Of a stretch of 64,000 nt of DNA, positions 56,102 to 63,965 are shown in pieces. Below the pieces are notes generated by a model. That model had not been told where the DNA came from, made no database searches, and was given only the letters and a program-made list of their open reading frames with translations. Position 1 is the first letter of the stretch, and every line of letters begins with the position of its first letter. Position numbers and translations under genes: made by a program. Origin of the DNA: Paenibacillus sp. PL91 (GTDB taxonomy: Bacteria; Bacillota; Bacilli; Paenibacillales; Paenibacillaceae); the NCBI RefSeq assembly GCF_012935325.2, contig NZ_JABBYG020000004.1, positions 475,353 to 539,352 of the forward strand. The letters are read 5' to 3'.

Positions 56102-56434
56102 GTGAAACAGGTGGTTGCGGCGAATCTCGCAGATGAATTTAAAAAAAATCAAAAGGTATTAACCGCTATCGGGGATGAGACCAGGCAAGCCATTCTCTTG
56201 ACCTTGATTCAAGGACAACAAGTGCCAGGAATGCGAGTGGGCGAGATTAAGGAAAAAACCCATCTTTCCCGTCCAGCCGTATCTCATCATCTGAAAGTTT
56301 TGAAAGATACGCAAATTATAAGCGTTCGTAAAGAAGGGACTATTAACTATTATCGTCAGGACACCAAAAGCAAGCTCAAGTTGCTGAAAAATCTCGTGGA
56401 ACAAATCGAGATGCTACTTTCGCAATGCGAATGA
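56102..56434 (+). CDS. ArsR-family winged-helix regulator
   Basis: I start at the GTG at 56102 after GGGGGGA; TTG and ATG codons upstream overlap that site. The 110-residue protein has 'ETRQAILLTLIQG' and the recognition region 'HLSRPAVSHHLKVLKD'. No Cys metal motif like ELCVCD is present, so it is not a typical metal sensor. It lies 43 bases before a broken aldo/keto reductase gene, its likely former partner. Confidence 0.88.
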   Translation: MKQVVAANLADEFKKNQKVLTAIGDETRQAILLTLIQGQQVPGMRVGEIKEKTHLSRPAVSHHLKVLKDTQIISVRKEGTINYYRQDTKSKLKLLKNLVEQIEMLLSQCE

Positions 56435-56477
56435 ACCATGTCGGATTATTTTTCTTTAAGCAAGGGAGGGGACGAAA

Positions 56478-57338
56478 ATGAACAAAGTAATCGAAGCGGT
56501 GAATGGCTATAAAATTCCCCAACTGGGCTTTGGCGTGTATAAAATAAAAAATGGGAAAGAATTTGAAATGGCGATTCACGAGGCTATTCGTGTAGGTTAT
56601 CGTCATTTCGATACAGCTAAAATATACGGAAACGAAGAAGAATTAGGACGAGAACTTCAAAATAGTGGGATTCCTCGAGAACAATTCTTTATTACCTCAA
56701 AAGTATGGACCACTGACCTCGGCTATGAAGCGACAAAAAAGGCCTTTGAACAAACCTGTAAAAAACTGAATGTAACGTACCTTGATATGTACCTGATTCA
56801 TTTTGCCGGTCCTCATTATCTGGAAGCATGGAAGGCTATGGAAGAGTTATATTCGGAGGGAAAAATAAAGGTGATCGGTGTTGCGAATTTTGAGATTCAC
56901 CACCTTGAGAATGTAATGAAGCATTCCAGGATTCCGCCGATGATTAATCAAATCGAGACTCATCCGGAGTTTCCACAAAACGAATTACACGAATATCTTG
57001 CTCGGCATCGGATTTTGCATGAAGCCTGGGGACCATTGGGGCAAGGAAATAAAGCGTTGCTTGATCGTCCGGAGTTGACCGAAATCGCCTTTCATCACAA
57101 TAAGTCGGTGGCTCAAGTCATCTTGCGTTGACATTTACAAAGGGGGATTATTGTGATCCCAAAATCCTCAAACTCCCGAAGAATAAAAGAAAATAGTGAG
57201 ATATTCGACTTTGAATTAACAGAAAAAGAAATAGAAAAAATAGATCGATTGAATACGGGCAAAAGGTATTCGGTAAATCCGACTGGTTATTTGGTTAATC
57301 CATTTTATATAAAGATGATGAAGTTTTTTATGAAATAA
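56478..57338 (+). pseudogene. Aldo/keto reductase interrupted by an in-frame TGA
   Basis: The frame has the catalytic Asp/Tyr region 'RHFDTAKIYGNEEELG', Lys in 'FFITSKVWTTD' and His in 'DMYLIHFAG', so the active site is present. At 57129-57131 a TGA stands between 'SVAQVILR' and 'HLQRGIIVIPKSS', where family members have Trp (TGG). The frame then continues to a normal end (57338). One base change thus splits a ~286-residue protein at residue 217 and removes the cofactor-binding IPKSS motif. It could be a true nonsense mutation or a sequencing error. AGGGAGGGG precedes the ATG. Confidence 0.9.
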
Positions 57339-57390
57339 ATCTGACTATTCTGTTATCTCGTCATCCGACATCGCTCAATGAGCAAGATTA

Positions 57391-57488
57391 ACTGAGTTAA
57401 CGAAGAATGATAGCATAATAAAGACAAAAGTCAGCCGGCAAGAACCGATCGGCTGCCTTTATTCACCTACGGGCAGATTAGTTTATTA
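57391..57488. repeat. Modular intergenic repeat copy
   Basis: Left unit ACTGAGTTAACGAAGAATGA, hairpin CAGCCG/CGGCTG (57432-57455) and right unit CTACGGGCAGATTAGTTTAT. A moderately degenerate copy. Confidence 0.6.
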
Positions 57489-57587
57489 ATAATTAAATAA
57501 TCCGTATCACAGTAAGCAGAGTTTTCGATTAACTGAAGTATAATAAGAGCGATGGAACAAAATATTGTGGAATAAGGAGAGGTTAAG

Positions 57588-58250
57588 ATGACTCATCCCT
57601 ACCGACCTATACATTCGCCCATACTGCAGCCGGAATTGCATCGCCCTTGGTATCGTTGCCGGGAATATACGCCAAATCGCCGCTTGGAATTGCATGTTGC
57701 TTCCTTTTGGACAATGGATTTTCAGCCCGTGTCGGAGCATCAGTGGCATCGGATCATACCGGATGGTTGCGTCGATATCGTTGTGAATCTTCTTTCTCCT
57801 TCAAGCCGGAAGGCCGCCTATGTCGTAGGGCTGGCGACTCGATCTGAAATTTTGCATTTCTCTGAAGTTCGTTCGATATTCGGCATTCGGATTTATTCGG
57901 AATCAGCCCGGGATATATTAAAATTTCCACTCTCAGCGTTTATGGAACATCCTGTCTTTCTGGAAGAGGTCTGGGGCCTTGAAGGGCTGTATTGGGTCGA
58001 AGAAATCCTGAACGCAAAGACAACCTCGGACATCATTGAAATTGTCGAGCATAAATTATGCCAAAAGCTGACTGACAGCGATATGCCTACTTCTTCTTTG
58101 GTGTACCAAAGCATGCAGCTTATGTATGTCTACAAAGGGAATCTTTCCGTAACGAATCTAGCGGATAAGGTTCATTTCAGCGAAAGACATCTAAGAAGGG
58201 TTTTCGATAGGGAGATCGGATTGAGCGCGTTACTATGGGTTGCCTCTTAA
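57588..58250 (+). pseudogene. AraC-family regulator truncated in its DNA-binding domain
   Basis: This 220-residue frame has an N-terminal sensor domain of the DUF6597 type ('HQWHRIIPDGCVDIVVNL') and the first helix-turn-helix ('LSVTNLADKVHFSERHLRRV'). After 'DREIGLSALL' it ends with 'WVAS' and a stop, where family members continue with a second helix-turn-helix of ~50 residues. The gene is probably 3'-truncated and inactive, since AraC proteins need both helices. A VOC-family gene follows. Confidence 0.75.
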
Positions 58251-58358
58251 AAGACTGACTAAAAAGGGATAAGAAGTCCGTTTTTTACTATATTGAAAGT
58301 CGATACAATCGTTACAATGGGGGTGAAAAATAAATCACAATGATGGGAGTTACGAAGT

Positions 58359-58736
58359 ATGACGGTTAAGTTAAAGAGAGTCGCGATTTTCGTGGAACAG
58401 ATGAAAAGGGCTTTGGATTTCTACCGTATGTTGGGACTCGAAATACCTGAAAGCGCCAACGAAGAACATCACGTTGAGGTGGAGCATACCGGAATTCGCT
58501 TGGCATTCGGCACATGGGAATCGGCGCAGGTCGTTTTGGACGGCTGGGAAGAGCCTGTTGGATATCGAATAGAGCTCGCATTTCAGTTTGACAGCCGCGA
58601 AGCGCTGGATGAATTGTACCGTCAATTGACGGTACATGGATATATCGGACATCGCGGGCCACGGGATACGCCTTGGGGGGAGCGCTACGCGATTGTAAAG
58701 GACCCCGATGGCAATTTAATTAGTCTTGTCGTTTAA
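58359..58736 (+). CDS. VOC-family (glyoxalase/bleomycin-resistance-like) protein
   Basis: This 125-residue protein has the paired beta-alpha-beta modules of the vicinal-oxygen-chelate fold: 'VAIFVEQMKRALDFYRMLGL' at the start and 'YAIVKDPDGNLISLVV' at the end. GGGAG lies about ten bases before the ATG. It may bind or modify a small molecule; the metal ligands are not certain. It follows the truncated AraC gene, with which it is often paired. Confidence 0.85.
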   Translation: MTVKLKRVAIFVEQMKRALDFYRMLGLEIPESANEEHHVEVEHTGIRLAFGTWESAQVVLDGWEEPVGYRIELAFQFDSREALDELYRQLTVHGYIGHRGPRDTPWGERYAIVKDPDGNLISLVV

Positions 58737-58805
58737 GAGGAGAGAACCACTATTAGCGAATTCGAGAATGAAAAAACTAGGACTGAACCTGAGATATTCG
58801 ATCGA

Positions 58806-58900
58806 CTTTACGAACGGGTACGATAGTTCAATAAAAACACGGAAGCAGCCGACCACAATGATCGGCTGCTTCATTACGCTAACGGGCAAGATAGTTTTAA
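58806..58900. repeat. Modular intergenic repeat copy, well preserved
   Basis: Left unit CGAACGGGTACGATAGTTCA, hairpin GAAGCAGCCG/CGGCTGCTTC (58842-58872, 10 bp perfect) and right unit CGCTAACGGGCAAGATAGTT. Confidence 0.75.
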
Positions 58901-59024
58901 GAGTATGCTGAAATTAACTGGTAGGTATCTGATAAAGCACCATGTATTTGATTCAAAGTTCTTGACTCTGACGTTAGGTTATAGTGCACAATTCTCTATG
59001 AATATATAACTAGGAGTGAGAGAT

Positions 59025-59951
59025 ATGAACATAAAAACATTGCGTTCAGACCACATTTATCAAAAAGTTGCCCAAGCTGCGCCCGAGGAAAAACTTGAGT
59101 TATTCAGAAACGAAATGATGGCTCCTTTTATGAAACAATGGCAAATTCAACAGATCCCTTTTAGAGCTGAAGAGGCGAATGGTTTTGACGTTATTACGAT
59201 GAATAATATGGTGCATCGATCCCCTAATCAGATTACCCAACAAATCTCACCTGAGATAGAGTTGATTTCGTCAGAGACTTTTTGGTCAGAGTGTGAGCAA
59301 GCTGTAAGGAAAAGCCTCCGTCTATTTATCGAACATGAAATAAGTCTACCCGTGTCCGAATATTTGTTTACCATACTACTAGGGAATCCGGAAAGCCGTG
59401 CCTTAGCAATAAATGAAGGATATAGTGGCTTTGGGGGCATTCCTGGGTTTATCACGGGTTCACTCTTGCCCAATGAGTACACGATTCCTCGAATGAAGGT
59501 TGCGCTGGCGCACGAATGCAACCATAATGTGCGATATCAATTTATTCAGTGGGATCACACCGTTAATTTGGGCGAGCTAATTGTAAGTGAAGGATTAGCT
59601 GAAAACTTTTCTACGTTCATGTTTGGAGAAGAGTTCCTAGGCCCTTGGGTAACGAAAACAAACGCAGAAACACTTAACGGACGCATAAAGCCTGTGCTTA
59701 GAGAGCAATTGCAACTAACCGGGTTTGATAAATTTGCTCCCTATCTTTACGGTGACGAGATTGCTAAGCTTCAAAACTTTGAACCGGTCAATATGCCTTA
59801 TAGCGCGGGTTACGCTTGCGGCTATTATTTAATCCAATATTATTTAAGAAAAACGGGGAATACGATCTTTGAGGCCACCATAACGCCTGCTGCTCAAATA
59901 CTAGACGAAGTAAAAGGATTTTGGGATGAAGAAACCATTATTAGCCGTTAA
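59025..59951 (+). CDS. DUF2268-type putative zinc metalloprotease
   Basis: I start at the ATG at 59025, eight bases after TAGGAG. The 308-residue protein has the zinc motif HECNH at 163-167 (HExxH) within 'MKVALAHECNHNVRYQ', as in DUF2268 proteins. A downstream 'EGLAENFSTFMFGEEFLG' region may supply the third ligand Glu. No signal peptide is seen. It overlaps the following MerR-family gene by 26 bases, so the two are co-expressed. The substrate is unknown. Confidence 0.85.
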   Translation: MNIKTLRSDHIYQKVAQAAPEEKLELFRNEMMAPFMKQWQIQQIPFRAEEANGFDVITMNNMVHRSPNQITQQISPEIELISSETFWSECEQAVRKSLRLFIEHEISLPVSEYLFTILLGNPESRALAINEGYSGFGGIPGFITGSLLPNEYTIPRMKVALAHECNHNVRYQFIQWDHTVNLGELIVSEGLAENFSTFMFGEEFLGPWVTKTNAETLNGRIKPVLREQLQLTGFDKFAPYLYGDEIAKLQNFEPVNMPYSAGYACGYYLIQYYLRKTGNTIFEATITPAAQILDEVKGFWDEETIISR

Positions 59952-60684
59952 AGATATTGTTCAGATTACAGGCATTACAGGCCGGACCCTGCATTATTAC
60001 GATAGAATTGATTTATTTAAACCGACGCATCTGACGGAAAAAGGTTATCGCCTATATGATCGAAGCAGTTTGGAAAAGCTTCAAACGATTTTATTCTTGA
60101 AGGAATTGGATTTTTCCTTGAAAGAAATTGCGGATATTTTAAAGCTAACCCGGCAAGAACAGAAACAAATAATAAAGAAGCAGCGACAAACCTTATTATC
60201 GAGAAAACAAAGACTAGAAACCATCATGGTAGCTCTCGAAGAATACGTTTCGGGGAAAGATATTAGCAATTTGCAAATATTCAACCATTCTTCCGTTTTG
60301 CCATTGAATGAACAATATGCAAATGAGGCGAGATTCATTTATGGTGAAACAGAAACGTATAAAGAGTTTAATGAAACGTTGGAAAAATTATCACTAGATG
60401 ATAAAGAGGAACGTTTTCAATCCATGGAGGAAATATTCAAACAAATAGCGCCTTGTGTCTATCAAGAACCTTCTTCCGATGAAGTTCAGCGACTAATCGA
60501 GGAGTGGAAAAAAATTTTAATGCAATTCATGACATGTGATGCAGAGTTACTGGCTTGCATGGCTCATACCTACAAATTCGATGCACGATTCAAAAACTAT
60601 TTTAATCAATATAGCAATGAGGATTTTGCAGATTTTCTTTACAGTGCAATAATGCATAATATCAATCGGCAATCATTTCAGTGA
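59926..60684 (+). CDS. MerR-family regulator with TipAS-like ligand domain
   Basis: This 252-residue protein has an N-terminal MerR helix-turn-helix and wing ('DIVQITGITGRTLHYYDRID', 'KGYRLYDRSSLEKLQTI'), a coiled-coil (~75-120) and a C-terminal TipAS-like domain with conserved aromatic/Asp residues. It overlaps the protease gene upstream and probably controls it in response to a small molecule. Its stop codon overlaps the start of a histidine-phosphatase fragment. Confidence 0.88.
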   Translation: MKKPLLAVKDIVQITGITGRTLHYYDRIDLFKPTHLTEKGYRLYDRSSLEKLQTILFLKELDFSLKEIADILKLTRQEQKQIIKKQRQTLLSRKQRLETIMVALEEYVSGKDISNLQIFNHSSVLPLNEQYANEARFIYGETETYKEFNETLEKLSLDDKEERFQSMEEIFKQIAPCVYQEPSSDEVQRLIEEWKKILMQFMTCDAELLACMAHTYKFDARFKNYFNQYSNEDFADFLYSAIMHNINRQSFQ

Positions 60685-60860
60685 ATGGTAAGAAAGTAGC
60701 TATTGGAACTCATGGAGCCGTTATGACAATGATGATGAGATACTTCGATACGCAGTTCGACTTGGACTTCTTATTAAAGACATCAAAACCTGATATCTAC
60801 AGGATGGAATTTGATGAAGGAGTTTTAACAAATACAGAGAGGCTATGGAGTAACTCTTAG
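60681..60860 (+). pseudogene. Histidine phosphatase (phosphoglycerate mutase-like), C-terminal fragment
   Basis: The 59-codon frame beginning 'VNGKKVAIGTHGAVMTMMM' and continuing 'TSKPDIYRMEFDEG' and 'NTERLWSNS' matches the final third of histidine phosphatases, with the second catalytic His in GTHG. The RHG N-terminal part is absent: the sequence upstream is the MerR gene. A deletion or recombination has therefore joined the two. It is not functional. Confidence 0.75.
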
Positions 60861-60876
60861 TGATTCTTAGTGATTT

Positions 60877-60969
60877 CATTGAACTAACGGAGAACTATAG
60901 CTCAATAAACATCAAGACGAGGCTGCCGGTTGAAAAGGCAGCCTCGTTAAGGTAACGGGCAGGTTAACG
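60877..60969. repeat. Modular intergenic repeat copy
   Basis: Left unit GAACTAACGGAGAACTATAG, hairpin ACGAGGCTGCC/GGCAGCCTCGT (60917-60947, 11 bp perfect) and right unit AAGGTAACGGGCAGGTTAAC. Confidence 0.75.
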
Positions 60970-61124
60970 TAGAAACTTCGACTAATTACTCCTTGTAAGT
61001 CACACATCCCTTGCCTCTACTACTGGAACTGAGGAGGCCGCTGTTGAATTGCAACAGTAAAACTGATTAGCGGCCAAACCTCGCTTATTTCGTTTACTAA
61101 TGGTGGGAGCAAAGATTCCGGTAC

Positions 61125-61826
61125 TCATTTGGACGAAAACGGATCTATTTTGTAAGTAAATCCAGGGAATACACGATGTTCAGCTACCTTAGTTGAAGTT
61201 CCTTCTCCTATTTTTTTCACTATATACCCCATTTTATTAGAAACGCCACTTTGAACTACAGTAAGGTCCCAATGATCGAGGGTTGTGATGTCATCTAGCG
61301 TCCAAGTTTGAACCGCTACTTTAACTTGAAATTCTGAAGGTTTCCCTTGTGCCACCTTCAATCTTCTTATATCGACAATCTGAGTAGAAAACATGGTTGG
61401 TCCCATTGAAAAATGTGATTCCGCCAATTTTTTTACATCCAAATCACTTGTAACGGATTTTTCAATGAGGTCTTGTAAACCTTGGTCCATTCCAGCCATA
61501 AATACCTGTACAGTATTATTAATAGCAGCCATGTCAAATTGAATAAGATTACCATCTTCTTTCCAAACATCCACAGGCGTAATTCCATAGCTCTTAACTC
61601 CAACCGTCTGCGTTTTCTGATCCCATGTAACATCTGCTCCAAGCGCCTTAGAAACAAAACTGATTGGTACCATAACACGATAGTTAATCATTCGTGGTGC
61701 TACATCCGCTGCAACGGTTTTACCATTTACAACAATTTTTATTGCACCACTTGCATACGCTACATGAAAAATCATACTTACCGACAGAAGCGTACACAAA
61801 ACAGTAAGTAATACTTTTTTTTTCAT
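61125..61826 (-). CDS. Secreted stalk-domain (copper amine oxidase N-terminal-like) protein
   Basis: This 233-residue protein has a signal peptide (MKKKVLLTVLCTLLSVSM) and a short stalk domain with 'APRMINYRVMVPISFVSKAL' and 'ADVTWDQKTQTVGV'. A C-terminal region of ~150 residues that I do not recognise follows. GAGAGG precedes the ATG. Its GGTAAC-N16-CGTC promoter resembles that of the other stalk-domain protein gene at 54.8 kb, which suggests shared ECF control. Confidence 0.85.
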   Translation of the reverse strand: MKKKVLLTVLCTLLSVSMIFHVAYASGAIKIVVNGKTVAADVAPRMINYRVMVPISFVSKALGADVTWDQKTQTVGVKSYGITPVDVWKEDGNLIQFDMAAINNTVQVFMAGMDQGLQDLIEKSVTSDLDVKKLAESHFSMGPTMFSTQIVDIRRLKVAQGKPSEFQVKVAVQTWTLDDITTLDHWDLTVVQSGVSNKMGYIVKKIGEGTSTKVAEHRVFPGFTYKIDPFSSK

Positions 61827-61881
61827 TATAAAAAAACTCCTCTCAATTTAACAAAACTGGTTTTCATTTCTACAAACTATA

Positions 61882-61907
61882 GACGCAGTGCTCCTTAAAA
61901 AGTTACC
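61882..61907 (-). promoter_or_regulatory. ECF-type promoter of the second stalk-domain gene
   Basis: On the minus strand GGTAAC, exactly 16 bases, then CGTC, 56 bases before the start codon. Compare GGAAAC-N16-CGTC at 54.7 kb. Confidence 0.65.
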
Positions 61908-62010
61908 TTAAACAATCGGAAGCTTAGAACACTCCCTGTGCATTTGATCAAGCAGTTAGTAAGACGAATTGTTACAAAAACCAACCCTAGTTTTTCATAA
62001 ACTTATCACC

Positions 62011-62101
62011 GCCATTGCCATAAGGATAGTTAAACAAACAAGGGTTTGCTGCGGAAGTTGCTCCATTTCCTTGTTAAACTAACGGGCAGTTTAGTTGAAT
62101 A
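62011..62101. repeat. Modular intergenic repeat copy
   Basis: Degenerate left unit (AAGGATAGTTAAACAA), CAAGG/CCTTG hairpin (62039-62073) and right unit AAACTAACGGGCAGTTTAGT. Its hairpin body matches the copy at 55.9 kb. Confidence 0.7.
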
Positions 62102-62125
62102 AGGAATAGATAACTACAATAAAGA

Positions 62126-62160
62126 AAACTCGCCAACACTGCGGCGAGTTTTGCTTTTTT
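62126..62160. terminator. Terminator-like hairpin between repeat copy and the SDR gene
   Basis: AAACTCGCC and GGCGAGTTT form a 9-bp perfect stem followed by TTGCTTTTTT; on the other strand TTTTCTTTATT follows. It may end the SDR operon. Confidence 0.75.
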
Positions 62161-62253
62161 ATATGACAATGCGAAGTCAAAACAAACTGTCATTTTGATT
62201 AATAATTTCGGAAAAGCACCTACACAATGGTAGCACCTTTTTCGTGAGTGTAG

Positions 62254-63015
62254 TTATTCAATTGTGTTTTTCGTGGCCTTATACATCTTTTCAGCGTACT
62301 CGTCGACTTCATCTCGTGACATGCGTAAGCGATTCACAGAAGTACCATATCCAATTTCCTTTTTACCCTCTTCTAATCCTTTGAAAATTCCATCTGCGAA
62401 GGCATCTAATGGTTCTCCTTGGATATGTAACCCCGCTCCACCTAAATTTGTATTCACTGCCGGAGGAGCAACTTCAATCACTTCTACAGACGTATCAGAG
62501 AGTTGGTGTCTTAGACTCATTGTAAATGAATGAAGCGCCGCTTTTGTTGCTGAATAAATCGGAGCAATCGCAAACGGCGTAAAAGCTAACCCAGATGTCA
62601 CGTTAATGATAGTCGCCTCTTCTTTTGTTGCAAAAAATGGAGCGAACAGCACAGAGAGATGGAAAGGTGCTTCAATGTTGGTTGTGATTTCTTTACTGAA
62701 ATAACTCCAATTGTTCTTTGCATCCGCTTTTAGCACATTAAAGCGTTGTTGGATTCCTGCATTGTTAACTAACACATTCACTTCTGGATAGTTCGCTGAT
62801 ACCCAATCAAACAATGCTACACGCTCGGATTCAATATCCAAATTACTTACACGAGTAATAAGGCCAGGGGATTTTTCTTTCGCATTTTGAAGTACATTTT
62901 CACGTCGTCCACAAACAATGACTTTATTTCCAGCTTTTATAAAGCGCTCTGCAAAAGCTAATCCTATTCCAGAACTTCCGCCTGTAATAAGTATTGTATT
63001 TCCTGAAAGTTTCAT
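62254..63015 (-). CDS. Short-chain dehydrogenase/reductase
   Basis: This 253-residue SDR has the cofactor motif 'ITGGSSGIGLAFAERF', 'NNAG' in 'VNVLVNNAGIQQ', the catalytic Ser in 'TIINVTSGLAF' and the Tyr/Lys pair in 'YSATKAALHSF'. It is most like the DltE-type group of classical SDRs and uses NAD(P)H. It follows a MerR-family gene by 106 bases on the same strand, and both probably share the promoter at 63.55 kb. The substrate is unknown. Confidence 0.9.
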   Translation of the reverse strand: MKLSGNTILITGGSSGIGLAFAERFIKAGNKVIVCGRRENVLQNAKEKSPGLITRVSNLDIESERVALFDWVSANYPEVNVLVNNAGIQQRFNVLKADAKNNWSYFSKEITTNIEAPFHLSVLFAPFFATKEEATIINVTSGLAFTPFAIAPIYSATKAALHSFTMSLRHQLSDTSVEVIEVAPPAVNTNLGGAGLHIQGEPLDAFADGIFKGLEEGKKEIGYGTSVNRLRMSRDEVDEYAEKMYKATKNTIE

Positions 63016-63121
63016 TATAGTTCCTCTTCTCCATAATTTTCTTCACACAATTGTTTATCAATTTCAAAGCAATAAAGCCAATTCCTTTATATGCGCCAGT
63101 TACTAATGCTTTTTCATCTTA

Positions 63122-63499
63122 TCATTCTTCTTTTCTTTCCTGAGTACGTTTTGTATAACGTGTAATTTTTACGTCAATTCCTTTTAAGGATTCGGTCATC
63201 AACGAAATTTCAGCTATCACAGCTTGCTTGTGATTCTTCATCATTCCAAGTCGGAGTTCAATGGTGTTATCTCCTTCTACTACCCAGTCAACATATTGCT
63301 TTATACCACTTATTGGCATGTGCGTGTTTTTTAAATAAATAACGATTTCAAGGAGCGTAATTTGATCTTCTGAAAATAACCGCCTCCCAGCTTCATCACG
63401 CTCGATTAGTGGTAGTAGTCCTTTTTTTTCATAATAACGTAACGTTGATTCTGGAATATCGAATTTGGCTGAAGCTTCGCTAATTGAACAATACTTCAT
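63122..63499 (-). CDS. MerR-family regulator (AdhR/NmlR-like) of the SDR gene
   Basis: This 125-residue protein has the MerR helix-turn-helix and wing ('SEASAKFDIPESTLRYYEKK', 'GRRLFSEDQITLLE') and a dimerising helix. No Cys in the effector region suggests a non-metal signal such as reactive aldehydes, as for AdhR relatives. A perfect 22-bp palindrome within a 19-bp promoter spacer precedes it, the classic layout for MerR activation by DNA untwisting. Confidence 0.9.
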   Translation of the reverse strand: MKYCSISEASAKFDIPESTLRYYEKKGLLPLIERDEAGRRLFSEDQITLLEIVIYLKNTHMPISGIKQYVDWVVEGDNTIELRLGMMKNHKQAVIAEISLMTESLKGIDVKITRYTKRTQERKEE

Positions 63500-63541
63500 C
63501 TGGAGGCCTCCAAAATTTTATCTTTCATTGTCGACAGGAAT

Positions 63542-63572
63542 ATGATACGACTTAAACCATGGTTTAAGTCAA
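63542..63572 (-). promoter_or_regulatory. MerR-type promoter with perfect palindrome in a 19-bp spacer
   Basis: On the minus strand TTGACT (-35, 63567-63572) and TATCAT (-10, 63542-63547) are separated by 19 bases. The palindrome (63549-63570) is the half-site GACTTAAACCA joined to its exact complement. The extended spacer is the signature of MerR-activated promoters. Confidence 0.85.
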
Positions 63573-63590
63573 CAAAAAATTATTTTAGTC

Positions 63591-63661
63591 TGTCGAAGGA
63601 ATAAAGCAGGCGCTTCAGTGGCCTGCTCATTTTATTAAGCTAAAGAGCAGGATAACGCAAT
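63591..63661. repeat. Modular intergenic repeat copy
   Basis: Degenerate left unit, hairpin GCAGGC/GCCTGC (63605-63626) and right unit TAAGCTAAAGAGCAGGATAA. It abuts the GGDEF remnant. Confidence 0.5.
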
Positions 63662-63965
63662 GGACCGCAGTCGAAATAAAGGACAGAATTGCTCGATTAA
63701 CGACACCCATGGCCATCATGCGGGAGACCTTGTATTGCATCATCTGGCCCGGTTATTGTCCGAGTCAGCCGGCATTTCTGATTTTGTCGCGCGGTTGACC
63801 GGAGATGAATTCGTCGTACTGGCTTATGATCGCGTCCAGGCGAGCAGCCTCATCACGATCCTTGAGGATACGCTGTCCGCGAACCTGCTTCGGCTCCTTG
63901 GGCTCTATAAGAGAGCGAATGACCGCATGTATCGGATGAAGAAAGATGCTATACCGAATACGTAA
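63660..63965 (+). pseudogene. GGDEF (diguanylate cyclase) domain remnant
   Basis: The 101-codon frame has 'INDTHGHHAGDLVLHHLARL' and 'VARLTGDEFVVLAYD', which match the GGDEF fold, but the active-site motif reads TGDEF instead of GGDEF. A segment between it and the terminal 'LYKRANDRMYRMKKDA' appears deleted. The start region is also cut at a modular repeat. It is probably non-functional. Confidence 0.75.

Larger units (their letters stand above)
61827..62253. other. Intergenic region with ECF promoter, repeat copy and terminator
   Basis: The 427-base gap holds the ECF promoter (61882-61907), a modular repeat copy (62011-62101) and a terminator (62126-62160). A GCACC-containing direct repeat near 62216-62237 has no assigned role. 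Confidence 0.55.

Noticed and set aside
57129..57131. TGA as a selenocysteine codon
   Set aside because: Family members have Trp here, not Cys, and no stem-loop typical of a SECIS element is obvious just downstream.
52041..63661. CRISPR array made of the repeated intergenic units
   Set aside because: The units are kilobases apart, flank hairpins and are not interspersed with uniform spacers; no cas gene is present.
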